NCBI RefSeq assembly: GCF_030151085.1
Contig: NZ_JASLER010000084.1
Location: 1-64,000 of the forward strand
Length of the DNA stretch: 64,000 bases
Direction of reading: 5' to 3'
Origin: Bacteroides sp.
GTDB lineage: Bacteria; Bacteroidota; Bacteroidia; Bacteroidales; Bacteroidaceae
A program made the position numbers and the translations under genes. The notes beneath the pieces are model-generated. The model was not told the DNA's origin. It saw only the letters and a program-made list of their open reading frames with translations, and did not search any database. This document shows positions 54,697-63,392 of the stretch, piece after piece (within the stretch, counting starts at the first letter, position 1; each line of letters opens with the position of its first letter).

Positions 54697-56577
54697 ATGA
54701 ATCGTATGAAGAACTTTCGAATTTTCCAGTTGTGGGCGGCTGCACTCTTGTGTGGTGCTCTGTCCTTGCCACTTTCGGCGCAGACCGAAGTAATGGCGTG
54801 GAGTAATATAACCGGTGTCCGGGTGGATGGTGAACTGATAGACTTTGAGTCTTCCCTCTGTGTAGGTACCTTGAAAGGAGACATGGAAGCCTCAGGAAAA
54901 GAAAGACAAGTCCGTCCCCGCTATCACAGGGAAGGAGAGTTGCAGGAAGTGATAACCACCCTTCGCGGCGTGCAGTTCCAACAACAGGTCACCGACAAGG
55001 CACGGGGACTGGTGGATATTTCCATCAAAGCCTCATCGGACACTACCCTGAACCAATCAGCCTATTATTGCATCACGCTTGCGGCGGAGAACTATGCCCA
55101 AGCTAAGATAAATGCAGGTAGCCGGAAACTATCCATAACCTCTGCCAAACGCAAGCTTGAATTCAAGTTCGATAAATCCGTAAAGACCTTTGTAGAGAAG
55201 GGGAAGGAGAGTACTGCTATCTATATCCAATTATTGCCTGCATTGAAGAAGTCATCTGATGCCACCTTGAATATAGAGCTTCGTGCATCCGGAACCATCG
55301 ACCATAGTGATGTGAATATTGTGCTCGATAGGCAGAACCCGGGTAATCTGTTTACCGGCTTCGGTGGGAACTTCCGTCTTCAGAATCCTACCGGTGATCC
55401 TAAAGTGATAGATTATTGCCTTGAAAATCTGCGGGTAGCTTACGGACGTATTGAGTTTCCCTGGAGATTGTGGCAGCCCGAAGAAAATACAGATCCAATT
55501 GCCGCTGCCCAAAACGGTGGTTTGAACGAGCGTGTAGAGCAAAGCCTTCTGATGGCGAAACGACTGAAAGCGATCGGCATGCCCGTTATCTTAAGTTGTT
55601 GGTTTCCTCCTACATGGGCTATCGAAGGTGACCCTGCCGATTATAAATATCGTGGAGGTGTGATTGCCTACCGTCTTAATCCGGAGAAGAAAGAGAAGAT
55701 ATATAAGTCCATGGCCGATTATATACAGTATGCCAAACAACGTTACGGCATCGAATTCTCCATGTTCTCGTTCAATGAGTCCGATTTGGGTATTGATGTA
55801 TATTATACTCCCCAACAACATGCGGAGTTTATCAAAGAGTTTGGCGGCTATCTTGCCAAACGGAATCTGCCTACCCGCATGCTACTGGGAGATAACTCCG
55901 ATGCCACTACCTTCGACTTTATCCTTCCGGCTTTGGGAGATGAAGAAACGTTTATGTACATTGGTGCAGTTTCCTTCCACTCCTGGCGAGGTTGCGATGA
56001 TGCTACCTTGAAGAAGTGGGCAGGTGCCGCCCGGCAACTGAATGTACCTCTCATCATCGGTGAAGGTAGTACGGATGCTGCCGCCCACAACTATGCCGAG
56101 ATCTTTAATGAATCTACCTTTGCGCTTTACGAGATTAACCTTTATACTCGCATTTGTGCTATCTGCCAGCCGTTGTCCATCTTGCAATGGCAGTTGACAT
56201 CCGACTATTCCTTGTTGTGGGGGGATGGTCTTTACGGTTCTAAAGGTGCTTTGCGTCCTACACAACGCTTCTGGAATATCAAGCAGTTGGCGTCTACTCC
56301 TGCCGACGCTTTGGCTATTCCGGTCAGTAGCGATAAGAAGAATGTAAATTGTGCGGCATTTGGCAATATAACCCGTGGAGAATATGCAGTTCACATGGTG
56401 AATAATGGTGCCGATTGCCATGCCGTTATTTCAGGACTCCCGGCAGAGGTGCGCGAGGTTAAGGTCTATGTTACCAATACCAAAGACTGCATGACGGAAA
56501 CGACTGTGAAGGTTGAGAATGGACAGGCTCGGGTCTATTTGCCTGCTATTAGCTTTATATCTGTGTTCTCTAAATAA
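54697..56577 (+). CDS. GH30-like clan-A glycosidase
   Basis: 626 residues with a signal peptide (IFQLWAAALLCGALSLPLSA); ATG at 54697 or 54706. After an unusual N-terminal beta-rich region (about 30-215), the barrel opens FTGFGGNFRLQNPTG, a GH30-type strand one. The acid/base is E361 in SMFSFNESDLGID and the nucleophile E456 in PLIIGEGSTDAAA. A short C-terminal beta domain follows. Activities in the family are beta-glucosidase, beta-xylanase and beta-fucosidase, so the substrate is open. Encoded with the epimerase and flanked by HTCS genes on both sides, it is part of the locus. Confidence 0.85.
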   Translation: MNRMKNFRIFQLWAAALLCGALSLPLSAQTEVMAWSNITGVRVDGELIDFESSLCVGTLKGDMEASGKERQVRPRYHREGELQEVITTLRGVQFQQQVTDKARGLVDISIKASSDTTLNQSAYYCITLAAENYAQAKINAGSRKLSITSAKRKLEFKFDKSVKTFVEKGKESTAIYIQLLPALKKSSDATLNIELRASGTIDHSDVNIVLDRQNPGNLFTGFGGNFRLQNPTGDPKVIDYCLENLRVAYGRIEFPWRLWQPEENTDPIAAAQNGGLNERVEQSLLMAKRLKAIGMPVILSCWFPPTWAIEGDPADYKYRGGVIAYRLNPEKKEKIYKSMADYIQYAKQRYGIEFSMFSFNESDLGIDVYYTPQQHAEFIKEFGGYLAKRNLPTRMLLGDNSDATTFDFILPALGDEETFMYIGAVSFHSWRGCDDATLKKWAGAARQLNVPLIIGEGSTDAAAHNYAEIFNESTFALYEINLYTRICAICQPLSILQWQLTSDYSLLWGDGLYGSKGALRPTQRFWNIKQLASTPADALAIPVSSDKKNVNCAAFGNITRGEYAVHMVNNGADCHAVISGLPAEVREVKVYVTNTKDCMTETTVKVENGQARVYLPAISFISVFSK

Positions 56578-56583
56578 AAAACT

Positions 56584-56620
56584 CACCCTCTTTCCTTGCT
56601 TTCGGCAGGGGAAGAGGGTG
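56584..56620. terminator. Bidirectional terminator between GH30-like and HTCS2
   Basis: CACCCTCTTTCC (56584-56595) pairs with GGGGAAGAGGGTG (56608-56620) with one bulge; A-rich flanks on both strands suit two converging genes. Confidence 0.7.
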
Positions 56621-56653
56621 TAGAAAATGGCAATACCCTTTTAGATATATAAA

Positions 56654-59600
56654 TTACTCCTCCTCCACAGCAGCATTGCCCCCTGCATTCCCTGTTTGCT
56701 TCCGTATAAACTCCGAAGGACTTAGGTTGAACTCTTCCTTGAAGTGTTTGGAGAAGACTTTCGGCGAATTATATCCCAGCATATAAGCAATCTCGGCAAC
56801 TTGCATCTGACTCTCTGCCAGTAGTTGTTGGGCACGCTTCATACGAATGGTTCTGATAAACTCGATAGGCTTCTTTCCGGTAATCTTCACCATCTTTTTA
56901 TAGAAATAGCTGCGGGATATATTCAGGCTGGCGGCAAGCTCTTCTACGGAGAACTCAGTCTCACTGAGGTTCTCTTCTACAATATGAATGGCTTTCTCAA
57001 CCAATTGTTGGTCGAGGGGAGTGATGGTTATCCGGCTGGGCTCGATTCTTATCTCCTGATTGAATAACTCCTGCCGTTTCACATTCATATCGATAATCTT
57101 GTTGATGCGGAGTTTAAGAACTTCCATGTTGAAGGGCTTGGTGATATAATCGTCCGCACCGACACTGAGACCTTCGAGTTGATGTTCTTCACTTGCTTTG
57201 GCGGTCAGCAGGATGATGGGAATGTGGGAGTAACGAATATCGTTCTTGATTGTAGAACAGAGTTCCAATCCATCCATTTCGGGCATCATAATATCGCTGA
57301 CTATCAAGTCCACATCTTCTTTCTCGAGAACGGACAAGGCTTGCTTTCCATTCATGGCTTTCAGCACATGATATTTCTTGGAAAGACTTTCCGAAAGGAA
57401 TTTGATGAAATCGTAGTTATCATCTACCAGTAGAATGGTGAATGGATGAGGCTCTTCTTCAACTGTTTGCTTTTCCGTCAATTCTACTTTTTGTTCTTTG
57501 TCGCTGTGCTGATGTAACGGCAGAGTGAGTATGAATATAGACCCACTTGGCTGATTATCCTCAATGTGTATACTGCCTTGATGCATCTTCACATACTCTG
57601 ATACAATATGCAGTCCGATACCGCTACCTCCACTACTCGATTGGTTCTTGTCGGACTGGTAGAAGCGCAGGAATACTTTTTCCTTCGATTCATCATCTAT
57701 GCCACAGCCTGTATCTGTAAAAACAAGCTTCAAGTGAGAGCCTTCCAACTCTATGCTCAAAGAAATACTTCCCTTGTTTGGAGTAAACTTGAATGCGTTC
57801 GAAAGAATATTCGTCATTATCTTGCGTATCTTGTCGTAGTCGAAATCCATAAAGATGGAGTGCTGAGGACTTTTCAAAGTATAGTTGATATTCCTTTTCT
57901 GTGCGATGGGATCGAAAGAGTGGAATATCTCACTCAAGATGATGAGGATATTATCGTGCTTGCATTTCAACGTTTCCGCCTTGGCGTCCAGCCTTCTGAA
58001 GTCCAGTAATTGGTTGATGAGCTCCAGTAAGTAATCTGCGTTCTGCTTCACCATGTCCAATATGCCTTTGCGGTGTTCGGGATAATTCTCAAAGAACTCT
58101 TCAAGAGGATTGATGATGAGCGATAAAGGCGTTCTCAATTCATGGCTGATATTGGCGAAGAATTGTAGTTTCATGTTGCTGACCTTTTGTTGCCTTTCAT
58201 TTTCGATTTCGATGGCTTGCAGGATTTGTTTCTCTTTGTGCCGCATGCGTAGGTAGCGGACAATGAGTAGAATCAGGCACAGAAAGATGCAGCTGTAGAG
58301 GATGTAAGCCCAGGAAGTGCGCCACCAAGGTGGAAGGATATTAATCTTCAGAGTCTTGATATTGGGGCTCCATACACCCTGCGAATTGCATACCTTAACT
58401 AATAAAGTATAACTTCCGACGGGTAGCATGGATAGGTTGATCCTGTTGTTTTCCGCATAGATCCAGTTGGAGTGGCTTTGGTCTATCCGGTAGGCATACT
58501 TTATCTTGTCAGGTTCAATAAGGTCGAGAGCGGAGAAAGATAACGTGAAGGAGTTACTTTCTTCGGTAAGGGTCAGGCTCTGCGTACATTCGGGAGAGTT
58601 GCCTCCAAGTACATCTTTAAGAACTTTCTCTGATTTGAGTTCTATTCCAGTCAGATAGATTTGAGCTTTGTAGCCGGTAGTCAGTATATCCTGGGGAATG
58701 ATGGTTTGGTATCCTTTTGTGGTACCTATCAGGATATTGCCGTTATCCAGCTTAAGAATGGCATGTACGTTTGCATCATTGCATATTAACCCGTCGCTTA
58801 CGGAGTAGTTTACGATGGAGTATGCTCCATTATTCAGGTTGATGCGTGAAATGCCATTGCCGGTGCAAACCCACATTTGCTGGTTGTTATCTTCGGTTAT
58901 TGCCCGGACAAGGTTGGCGGCAAGTCCATCGTTCTGGTCAATGAAGTGGATGGAGTCGGTTTTCTGATCCCAGATGCTCAGGCCATGCGGGTGTCCTATC
59001 CAGATAAGGTCGCGGCTATCTTTGTAAACGGTCAGCATGGTGTTTTCCTTGAAGCGGCTTGTTTCCGAATAGATGTTATATGCTTGGTTTTCCGTATCTA
59101 CCACGATAAGTCCTCCACTGGTGGCGATGTAGAGATGGTGGTCGTTGTCATAGTACATATCACGGACAAAGAACTCCTCGGGGCGGTATAAGATGGTATC
59201 GAACTGCCCGGTTTCGGGGTTTAGCCGTTGTATGTATCCTCTCATGGTTCCTATCCAGACAAATCCGTTCTTATCTACTTCTATGGTATAGACATTATCT
59301 TCCAGAAGTTGGCTGTTGGCGGTGGTATATTGCTTGATTTGCCCTTTGGAGTAACAGATTAACCCTTTCTGATAAGTACCGATCCATATCCGGTTCTTTG
59401 AATCGGTAGATAGATCGACAACGACATTGGCAGGAGTGGGTATTTTCTCGTATATATCTGTTAGCAATGATTGGCGTATCAGTCCTGTTCCGTCGGTACC
59501 ATAATAGATAAATTCGTGCCCGGCGTCTTTACAGAAGGTAAGAACATCATCATACTCCAATGATTTGTTACCTAAAACAATTTGCGACATGGGACTATAG

Positions 59601-60604
59601 TAGGATATACCATGCTTGAAGTTCCCCAACCATACAATACCGTCTTTATCCTGATAGATGGTACTCAGGTTATTACTGGCAATGGTATGTGGTTTCAGCG
59701 GGTTATGCACAAGGTTGGTGAGTGATTTACTGAGTGTATTGTAAATGAAGAGACCTTTGTGGCTAGTCAGAATCCATACGTTACTATCACCCATATCAAG
59801 AATACGTTGTACCCGGTTATACTGAATACCCTGGTCATTCAGGCTAATGCTTTCCCATGTTTGAGTGGAGTTGTTCTTATGTAGCAGCAGACTGTTTTGG
59901 CTGGTATAAACCCATATACTTTCGTTTTGGTCTACATATACATACGGTTCGTGGTTGTCCAGTAGAGGTTTGTAGAGTATCGGGATGGTGATTTCCCTAT
60001 TTTCGGAAGTCTGTTTATTGATACTGTATAGGGTACCGTTGGTATACATTATATAAATGTATTGTGCTCCTACTATCAGGTTGGATATATTTTTTATTTG
60101 CAGGGGGAAAGCTTTGATGGAATTATTGTCCGCACTACGAATATAGAGTTTAGTCTGGTCGTAAGCCCATAGCTCATTTTTAGGAGTCATGCCAACCCTG
60201 AGTACATTCTTACTAGGGATTTTCATTTCCTCCAGTACTAGCTTATAGTCATTGTTGAATTGTCCGGTCTTGTAGTCGTAGATACTGTAACCATTCGACA
60301 TTCTGATCCATATATTGCCGTTTGGATCTTCAAATACGGCACTGATGGCATCATCCGGTAGTTCGGAGTTGTTACGGTAATATTGGCAGAAAGAATAGCC
60401 GTCGTATTTGTTGAGCCCGGATTCTGTGCCTATCCAAAGAAAGCCTCTGCTATCACGAAAGATACTTCGGATACTATTGTTGGACAGTCCTTCGGTAGTG
60501 GAGAGTTGCTTGAACATGACCGAAGGGGGAGTCTCCATTGAATTCCCAAAGGAAACAAAGAAGAAAGACAGAACGAACAGTAAGAATAGAAATACTCGTT
60601 TCAT
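56654..60604 (-). CDS. Hybrid two-component system regulator (HTCS2), paralogue of HTCS1
   Basis: 1316 residues with the same layout as HTCS1: signal peptide, two sensor propellers (RDSRGFLWIGTESGLNKYDG), Y_Y_Y domain, transmembrane helix (ILYSCIFLCLILLIVRYL), HisKA with H821, HATPase with DTGCGIDDESKE, receiver with D1104 (LIVSDIMMPEMDG) and AraC domain (SLNISRSYFYKKMVKITGKK). The kinase, receiver and DNA-binding parts are very close to HTCS1, while the propellers differ more, as expected if the two sense different ligands. It is divergent from the GH31-SusC genes and likely controls them. Between it and GH31 lies a 22-bp repeat array. Confidence 0.95.
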   Translation of the reverse strand: MKRVFLFLLFVLSFFFVSFGNSMETPPSVMFKQLSTTEGLSNNSIRSIFRDSRGFLWIGTESGLNKYDGYSFCQYYRNNSELPDDAISAVFEDPNGNIWIRMSNGYSIYDYKTGQFNNDYKLVLEEMKIPSKNVLRVGMTPKNELWAYDQTKLYIRSADNNSIKAFPLQIKNISNLIVGAQYIYIMYTNGTLYSINKQTSENREITIPILYKPLLDNHEPYVYVDQNESIWVYTSQNSLLLHKNNSTQTWESISLNDQGIQYNRVQRILDMGDSNVWILTSHKGLFIYNTLSKSLTNLVHNPLKPHTIASNNLSTIYQDKDGIVWLGNFKHGISYYSPMSQIVLGNKSLEYDDVLTFCKDAGHEFIYYGTDGTGLIRQSLLTDIYEKIPTPANVVVDLSTDSKNRIWIGTYQKGLICYSKGQIKQYTTANSQLLEDNVYTIEVDKNGFVWIGTMRGYIQRLNPETGQFDTILYRPEEFFVRDMYYDNDHHLYIATSGGLIVVDTENQAYNIYSETSRFKENTMLTVYKDSRDLIWIGHPHGLSIWDQKTDSIHFIDQNDGLAANLVRAITEDNNQQMWVCTGNGISRINLNNGAYSIVNYSVSDGLICNDANVHAILKLDNGNILIGTTKGYQTIIPQDILTTGYKAQIYLTGIELKSEKVLKDVLGGNSPECTQSLTLTEESNSFTLSFSALDLIEPDKIKYAYRIDQSHSNWIYAENNRINLSMLPVGSYTLLVKVCNSQGVWSPNIKTLKINILPPWWRTSWAYILYSCIFLCLILLIVRYLRMRHKEKQILQAIEIENERQQKVSNMKLQFFANISHELRTPLSLIINPLEEFFENYPEHRKGILDMVKQNADYLLELINQLLDFRRLDAKAETLKCKHDNILIILSEIFHSFDPIAQKRNINYTLKSPQHSIFMDFDYDKIRKIMTNILSNAFKFTPNKGSISLSIELEGSHLKLVFTDTGCGIDDESKEKVFLRFYQSDKNQSSSGGSGIGLHIVSEYVKMHQGSIHIEDNQPSGSIFILTLPLHQHSDKEQKVELTEKQTVEEEPHPFTILLVDDNYDFIKFLSESLSKKYHVLKAMNGKQALSVLEKEDVDLIVSDIMMPEMDGLELCSTIKNDIRYSHIPIILLTAKASEEHQLEGLSVGADDYITKPFNMEVLKLRINKIIDMNVKRQELFNQEIRIEPSRITITPLDQQLVEKAIHIVEENLSETEFSVEELAASLNISRSYFYKKMVKITGKKPIEFIRTIRMKRAQQLLAESQMQVAEIAYMLGYNSPKVFSKHFKEEFNLSPSEFIRKQTGNAGGNAAVEEE

Positions 60605-60657
60605 AGCATTTGTGAGTTAAATGAAGCTTACTTTTTTTCGATTTGCTGGAAGTTAAC

Positions 60658-60745
60658 ATCCAGCGTGTTGCATGTATATATCCAGCGCGCTGCATGTATA
60701 TGTCCAGCACGCTGCATATATATATCCGACAAACTGGATATGCAA
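60658..60745. repeat. Four 22-bp tandem dyad units between HTCS2 and GH31
   Basis: Units start at 60658, 60680, 60702 and 60724 without a spacing error. Units one to three hold CCAGCGCGCTGCAT-like dyads followed by GTATAT-type spacers; differences conserve pairing, including G-T pairs. Unit four is diverged but keeps ATCC...GGAT. The rest of the 60605-60961 gap has no gene; a TACATTTG -7 box at 60925-60932 may start the GH31 transcript. Confidence 0.93.
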
Positions 60746-60961
60746 ACTTACTCATAATCATCCGAACGGGCAAGAGGGGATATCTCTATCCGAAGAAGAA
60801 GAGGTCTCTCATTTGATGAAAATGAGTATCTATTTTGTTTCCTAACTCTTTTACGGGCATGCAATGAAACAAAACCGGGTGAGAAAAGACTATTTTACGA
60901 TACCTGCATCTGAAAGATAGCGAATACATTTGCCAAAAGATAATTTTATAAATCCAATAGT

Positions 60962-63337
60962 ATGAAGAAACAATTCTTAGCGATTGCAGTACTGTTATCT
61001 GTGTGTGGCAACTCTTCGGCACAGCCTCAGGTAAATAATGGTACTTCTTATTTGATGAATCAAGCCATGGACATGAGTGCCGACTTCCTGGACTTGAGTA
61101 ATACATTATTCTTTGCCGATCATTTGGAATCCTTCGATGCCAAGTCCGGTGAAGGGTTAGTGAACTGGAAGCGTGGACACTTGGTTCCTCGTCAGGCATT
61201 CAATACCAATTGTGCACAACCTCGCAAAATGAGAATGCTCGATTTCCCTAATGCCGCCTACGAGAACGATCCTAATCTGAAATTCAAGATTGATTTTATT
61301 ACTCCTCGTACGGTGCGCATTCGTATGCTGACTACTCCTGTAGAGCCCAAACCTGCCACTTCCATTATGCTGGCAAAAGAACCGGGAAAGGATGCCAGCT
61401 GGAAAGCAACCGAGACAGGTAACGCTATTGTCTATACCAACGACTATGGAACTATCCAGATTGATAAGAACCCTTGGCGTATTGTATTGAAAGATAAAGC
61501 CGGTCGCATCCTGAGCCAGACTGCTACACTGGGCGATTCAGATTCTACGCAGGTGAAGTATACTCCCTTTAGCTTTGTGAAACGTGGCAGTGATAATGCC
61601 CGGCGCATCAACCCTGTATTCTCTATTACTGCCGATGAAATGATCTTCGGTTGTGGTGAGTCTGCTACAGGTTTGAATAAAGTGGGTCAGAAAGTAAATC
61701 TGTTTGTGACCGATCCTCAGGGACCCGAAACAGACCAGATGTATAAACCCATTCCATTCTTTATGAGCAGCAGAGGCTACGGTATGTTTATGCACACCTC
61801 CGCACCTGTAACTTGTGATTTTGGAGCTACCTATATCGGTTTAAACAAAATGTTCATGGGAGATGAGAATCTGGACTTATTCGTCTTCTTTGGTGAGCCG
61901 AAGGATATTCTGGATGAATATACCGACTTGGTAGGAAAGCCGGGTATGCCTCCGTTGTGGTCTTTCGGTACTTGGATGAGCCGCATTACTTACTTCAGCG
62001 AAAAAGAAGGTTATGAGGTTGCTGCCAATATCCGCAAGAACAAATATCCTTGTGATGTGATTCACTTTGATACGGGCTGGTTTGATGTAGACTGGCAATG
62101 CGACTATAAGTTCTCTGAAAACCGTTTCCAGAATCCCGAGCAGATGTTGAAGGATTTGAGAACACAAGGCTTCCACGTATCTCTGTGGCAGCTGCCTTAC
62201 TTCACTCCGAAAAACCGTTACTTCTCGGAACTGATAGAGAAGAATATGTATGTGAAGAATGGCAATGGTGAGTTGCCATACGAAGACGTAGTACTTGACC
62301 TCTCCAACCCCGAAACCGTAAAATGGTATCAGGATAAACTGGCAGGATTGATGAATATCGGTGTAAGCGCCATTAAGGTAGACTTTGGAGAAGCTGCTCC
62401 GTTGAACGGTATTTATGCATCCGGCAAGAGTGGCTGGTACGAACACAATCTTTATCCTCTTCGCTATGATATGGCAGTAGCCGGAATCACCAAACAGTTG
62501 CACAATGAGAATGTGATATGGGCTCGTGCCGCATGGGCAGGTTCTCAACGCTATCCGTTACATTGGGGTGGTGATGCAGCTACTACGAATACCGGTATGC
62601 TGGGTACGCTTCGTGCAGGTTTATCCTTTGGTCTTTCAGGATTCTCTTTCTGGAGTCACGATATGGGCGGCTTTGTAAAATCTACTCCCGATGAGTTGTA
62701 TTGCCGTTGGTTACCTTTCGGTTTCCTCACCTCGCATACCCGTGCACATGGAGCACCTCCTACTGAGCCGTGGTTATATAAGAGCAAACAAGTACAGGAT
62801 GTCTTCCGCAAAAGTGCGGAGATGAAGTACCGACTGATGCCATACGTCTACGCCCAAGCCAAGGAGTGTACAGAGAAAGGTTTGCCGATGTTGAGAGCTT
62901 TGTTTGTAGAGTTCCCCGATGATCCGGGTGTATGGAAGGTGGAAGATGAATACATGTTCGGTTCTCAGATATTCGTTGCTCCTTTGCTGGAAACCGGAAT
63001 CAATAGCCGCACGGTTTATCTGCCTAAAGGTAAGTGGCTTGATTACCAGACCAACAAGATATATGAAGGTGGCTGGCAAACGATTGAAGCAGGTGAACTG
63101 CCTATTATTATGCTGGTTCGCGACGGTTCCGTCTTACCTCACCTGAAGTTGGCACAATCTACCGCCGAGATGGATTGGAGTAAGATAAGCCTGAAAGTAT
63201 ATAGTGCAGATAAGAAGCAAGCGGAAGGACTGATTTGTTTGCCTACAGATAACCGTATCCAGGCAGTGAAAGTAGATTGCGGAAAAGGTAAACCACAACT
63301 CTTGAACCAAGTGGAAGGCACGACTTTGAATTTCTAG
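60962..63337 (+). CDS. GH31 alpha-xylosidase-like enzyme
   Basis: 791 residues with a signal peptide (MKKQFLAIAVLLSVCGNSSA). An N-terminal beta-sandwich is followed by the GH31 barrel with SFGTWMSRITYFSEKEGY, the nucleophile D474 in SAIKVDFGEAAPLNG and the acid/base D538 in LHWGGDAATTN. KVDFGE is the pattern of YicI-type alpha-xylosidases instead of the WxDMNE of alpha-glucosidases. It should remove xylose side chains from xyloglucan oligosaccharides, which fits the neighbouring GH9 and GH30-like genes. The C-terminal beta domain is complete. A SusC gene starts 55 bp downstream. Confidence 0.93.
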   Translation: MKKQFLAIAVLLSVCGNSSAQPQVNNGTSYLMNQAMDMSADFLDLSNTLFFADHLESFDAKSGEGLVNWKRGHLVPRQAFNTNCAQPRKMRMLDFPNAAYENDPNLKFKIDFITPRTVRIRMLTTPVEPKPATSIMLAKEPGKDASWKATETGNAIVYTNDYGTIQIDKNPWRIVLKDKAGRILSQTATLGDSDSTQVKYTPFSFVKRGSDNARRINPVFSITADEMIFGCGESATGLNKVGQKVNLFVTDPQGPETDQMYKPIPFFMSSRGYGMFMHTSAPVTCDFGATYIGLNKMFMGDENLDLFVFFGEPKDILDEYTDLVGKPGMPPLWSFGTWMSRITYFSEKEGYEVAANIRKNKYPCDVIHFDTGWFDVDWQCDYKFSENRFQNPEQMLKDLRTQGFHVSLWQLPYFTPKNRYFSELIEKNMYVKNGNGELPYEDVVLDLSNPETVKWYQDKLAGLMNIGVSAIKVDFGEAAPLNGIYASGKSGWYEHNLYPLRYDMAVAGITKQLHNENVIWARAAWAGSQRYPLHWGGDAATTNTGMLGTLRAGLSFGLSGFSFWSHDMGGFVKSTPDELYCRWLPFGFLTSHTRAHGAPPTEPWLYKSKQVQDVFRKSAEMKYRLMPYVYAQAKECTEKGLPMLRALFVEFPDDPGVWKVEDEYMFGSQIFVAPLLETGINSRTVYLPKGKWLDYQTNKIYEGGWQTIEAGELPIIMLVRDGSVLPHLKLAQSTAEMDWSKISLKVYSADKKQAEGLICLPTDNRIQAVKVDCGKGKPQLLNQVEGTTLNF

Positions 63338-63392
63338 AATCATTCCTTTATTGATCTTTATCTGATTTGTTAAACCTAAGTATTTAGTATTT

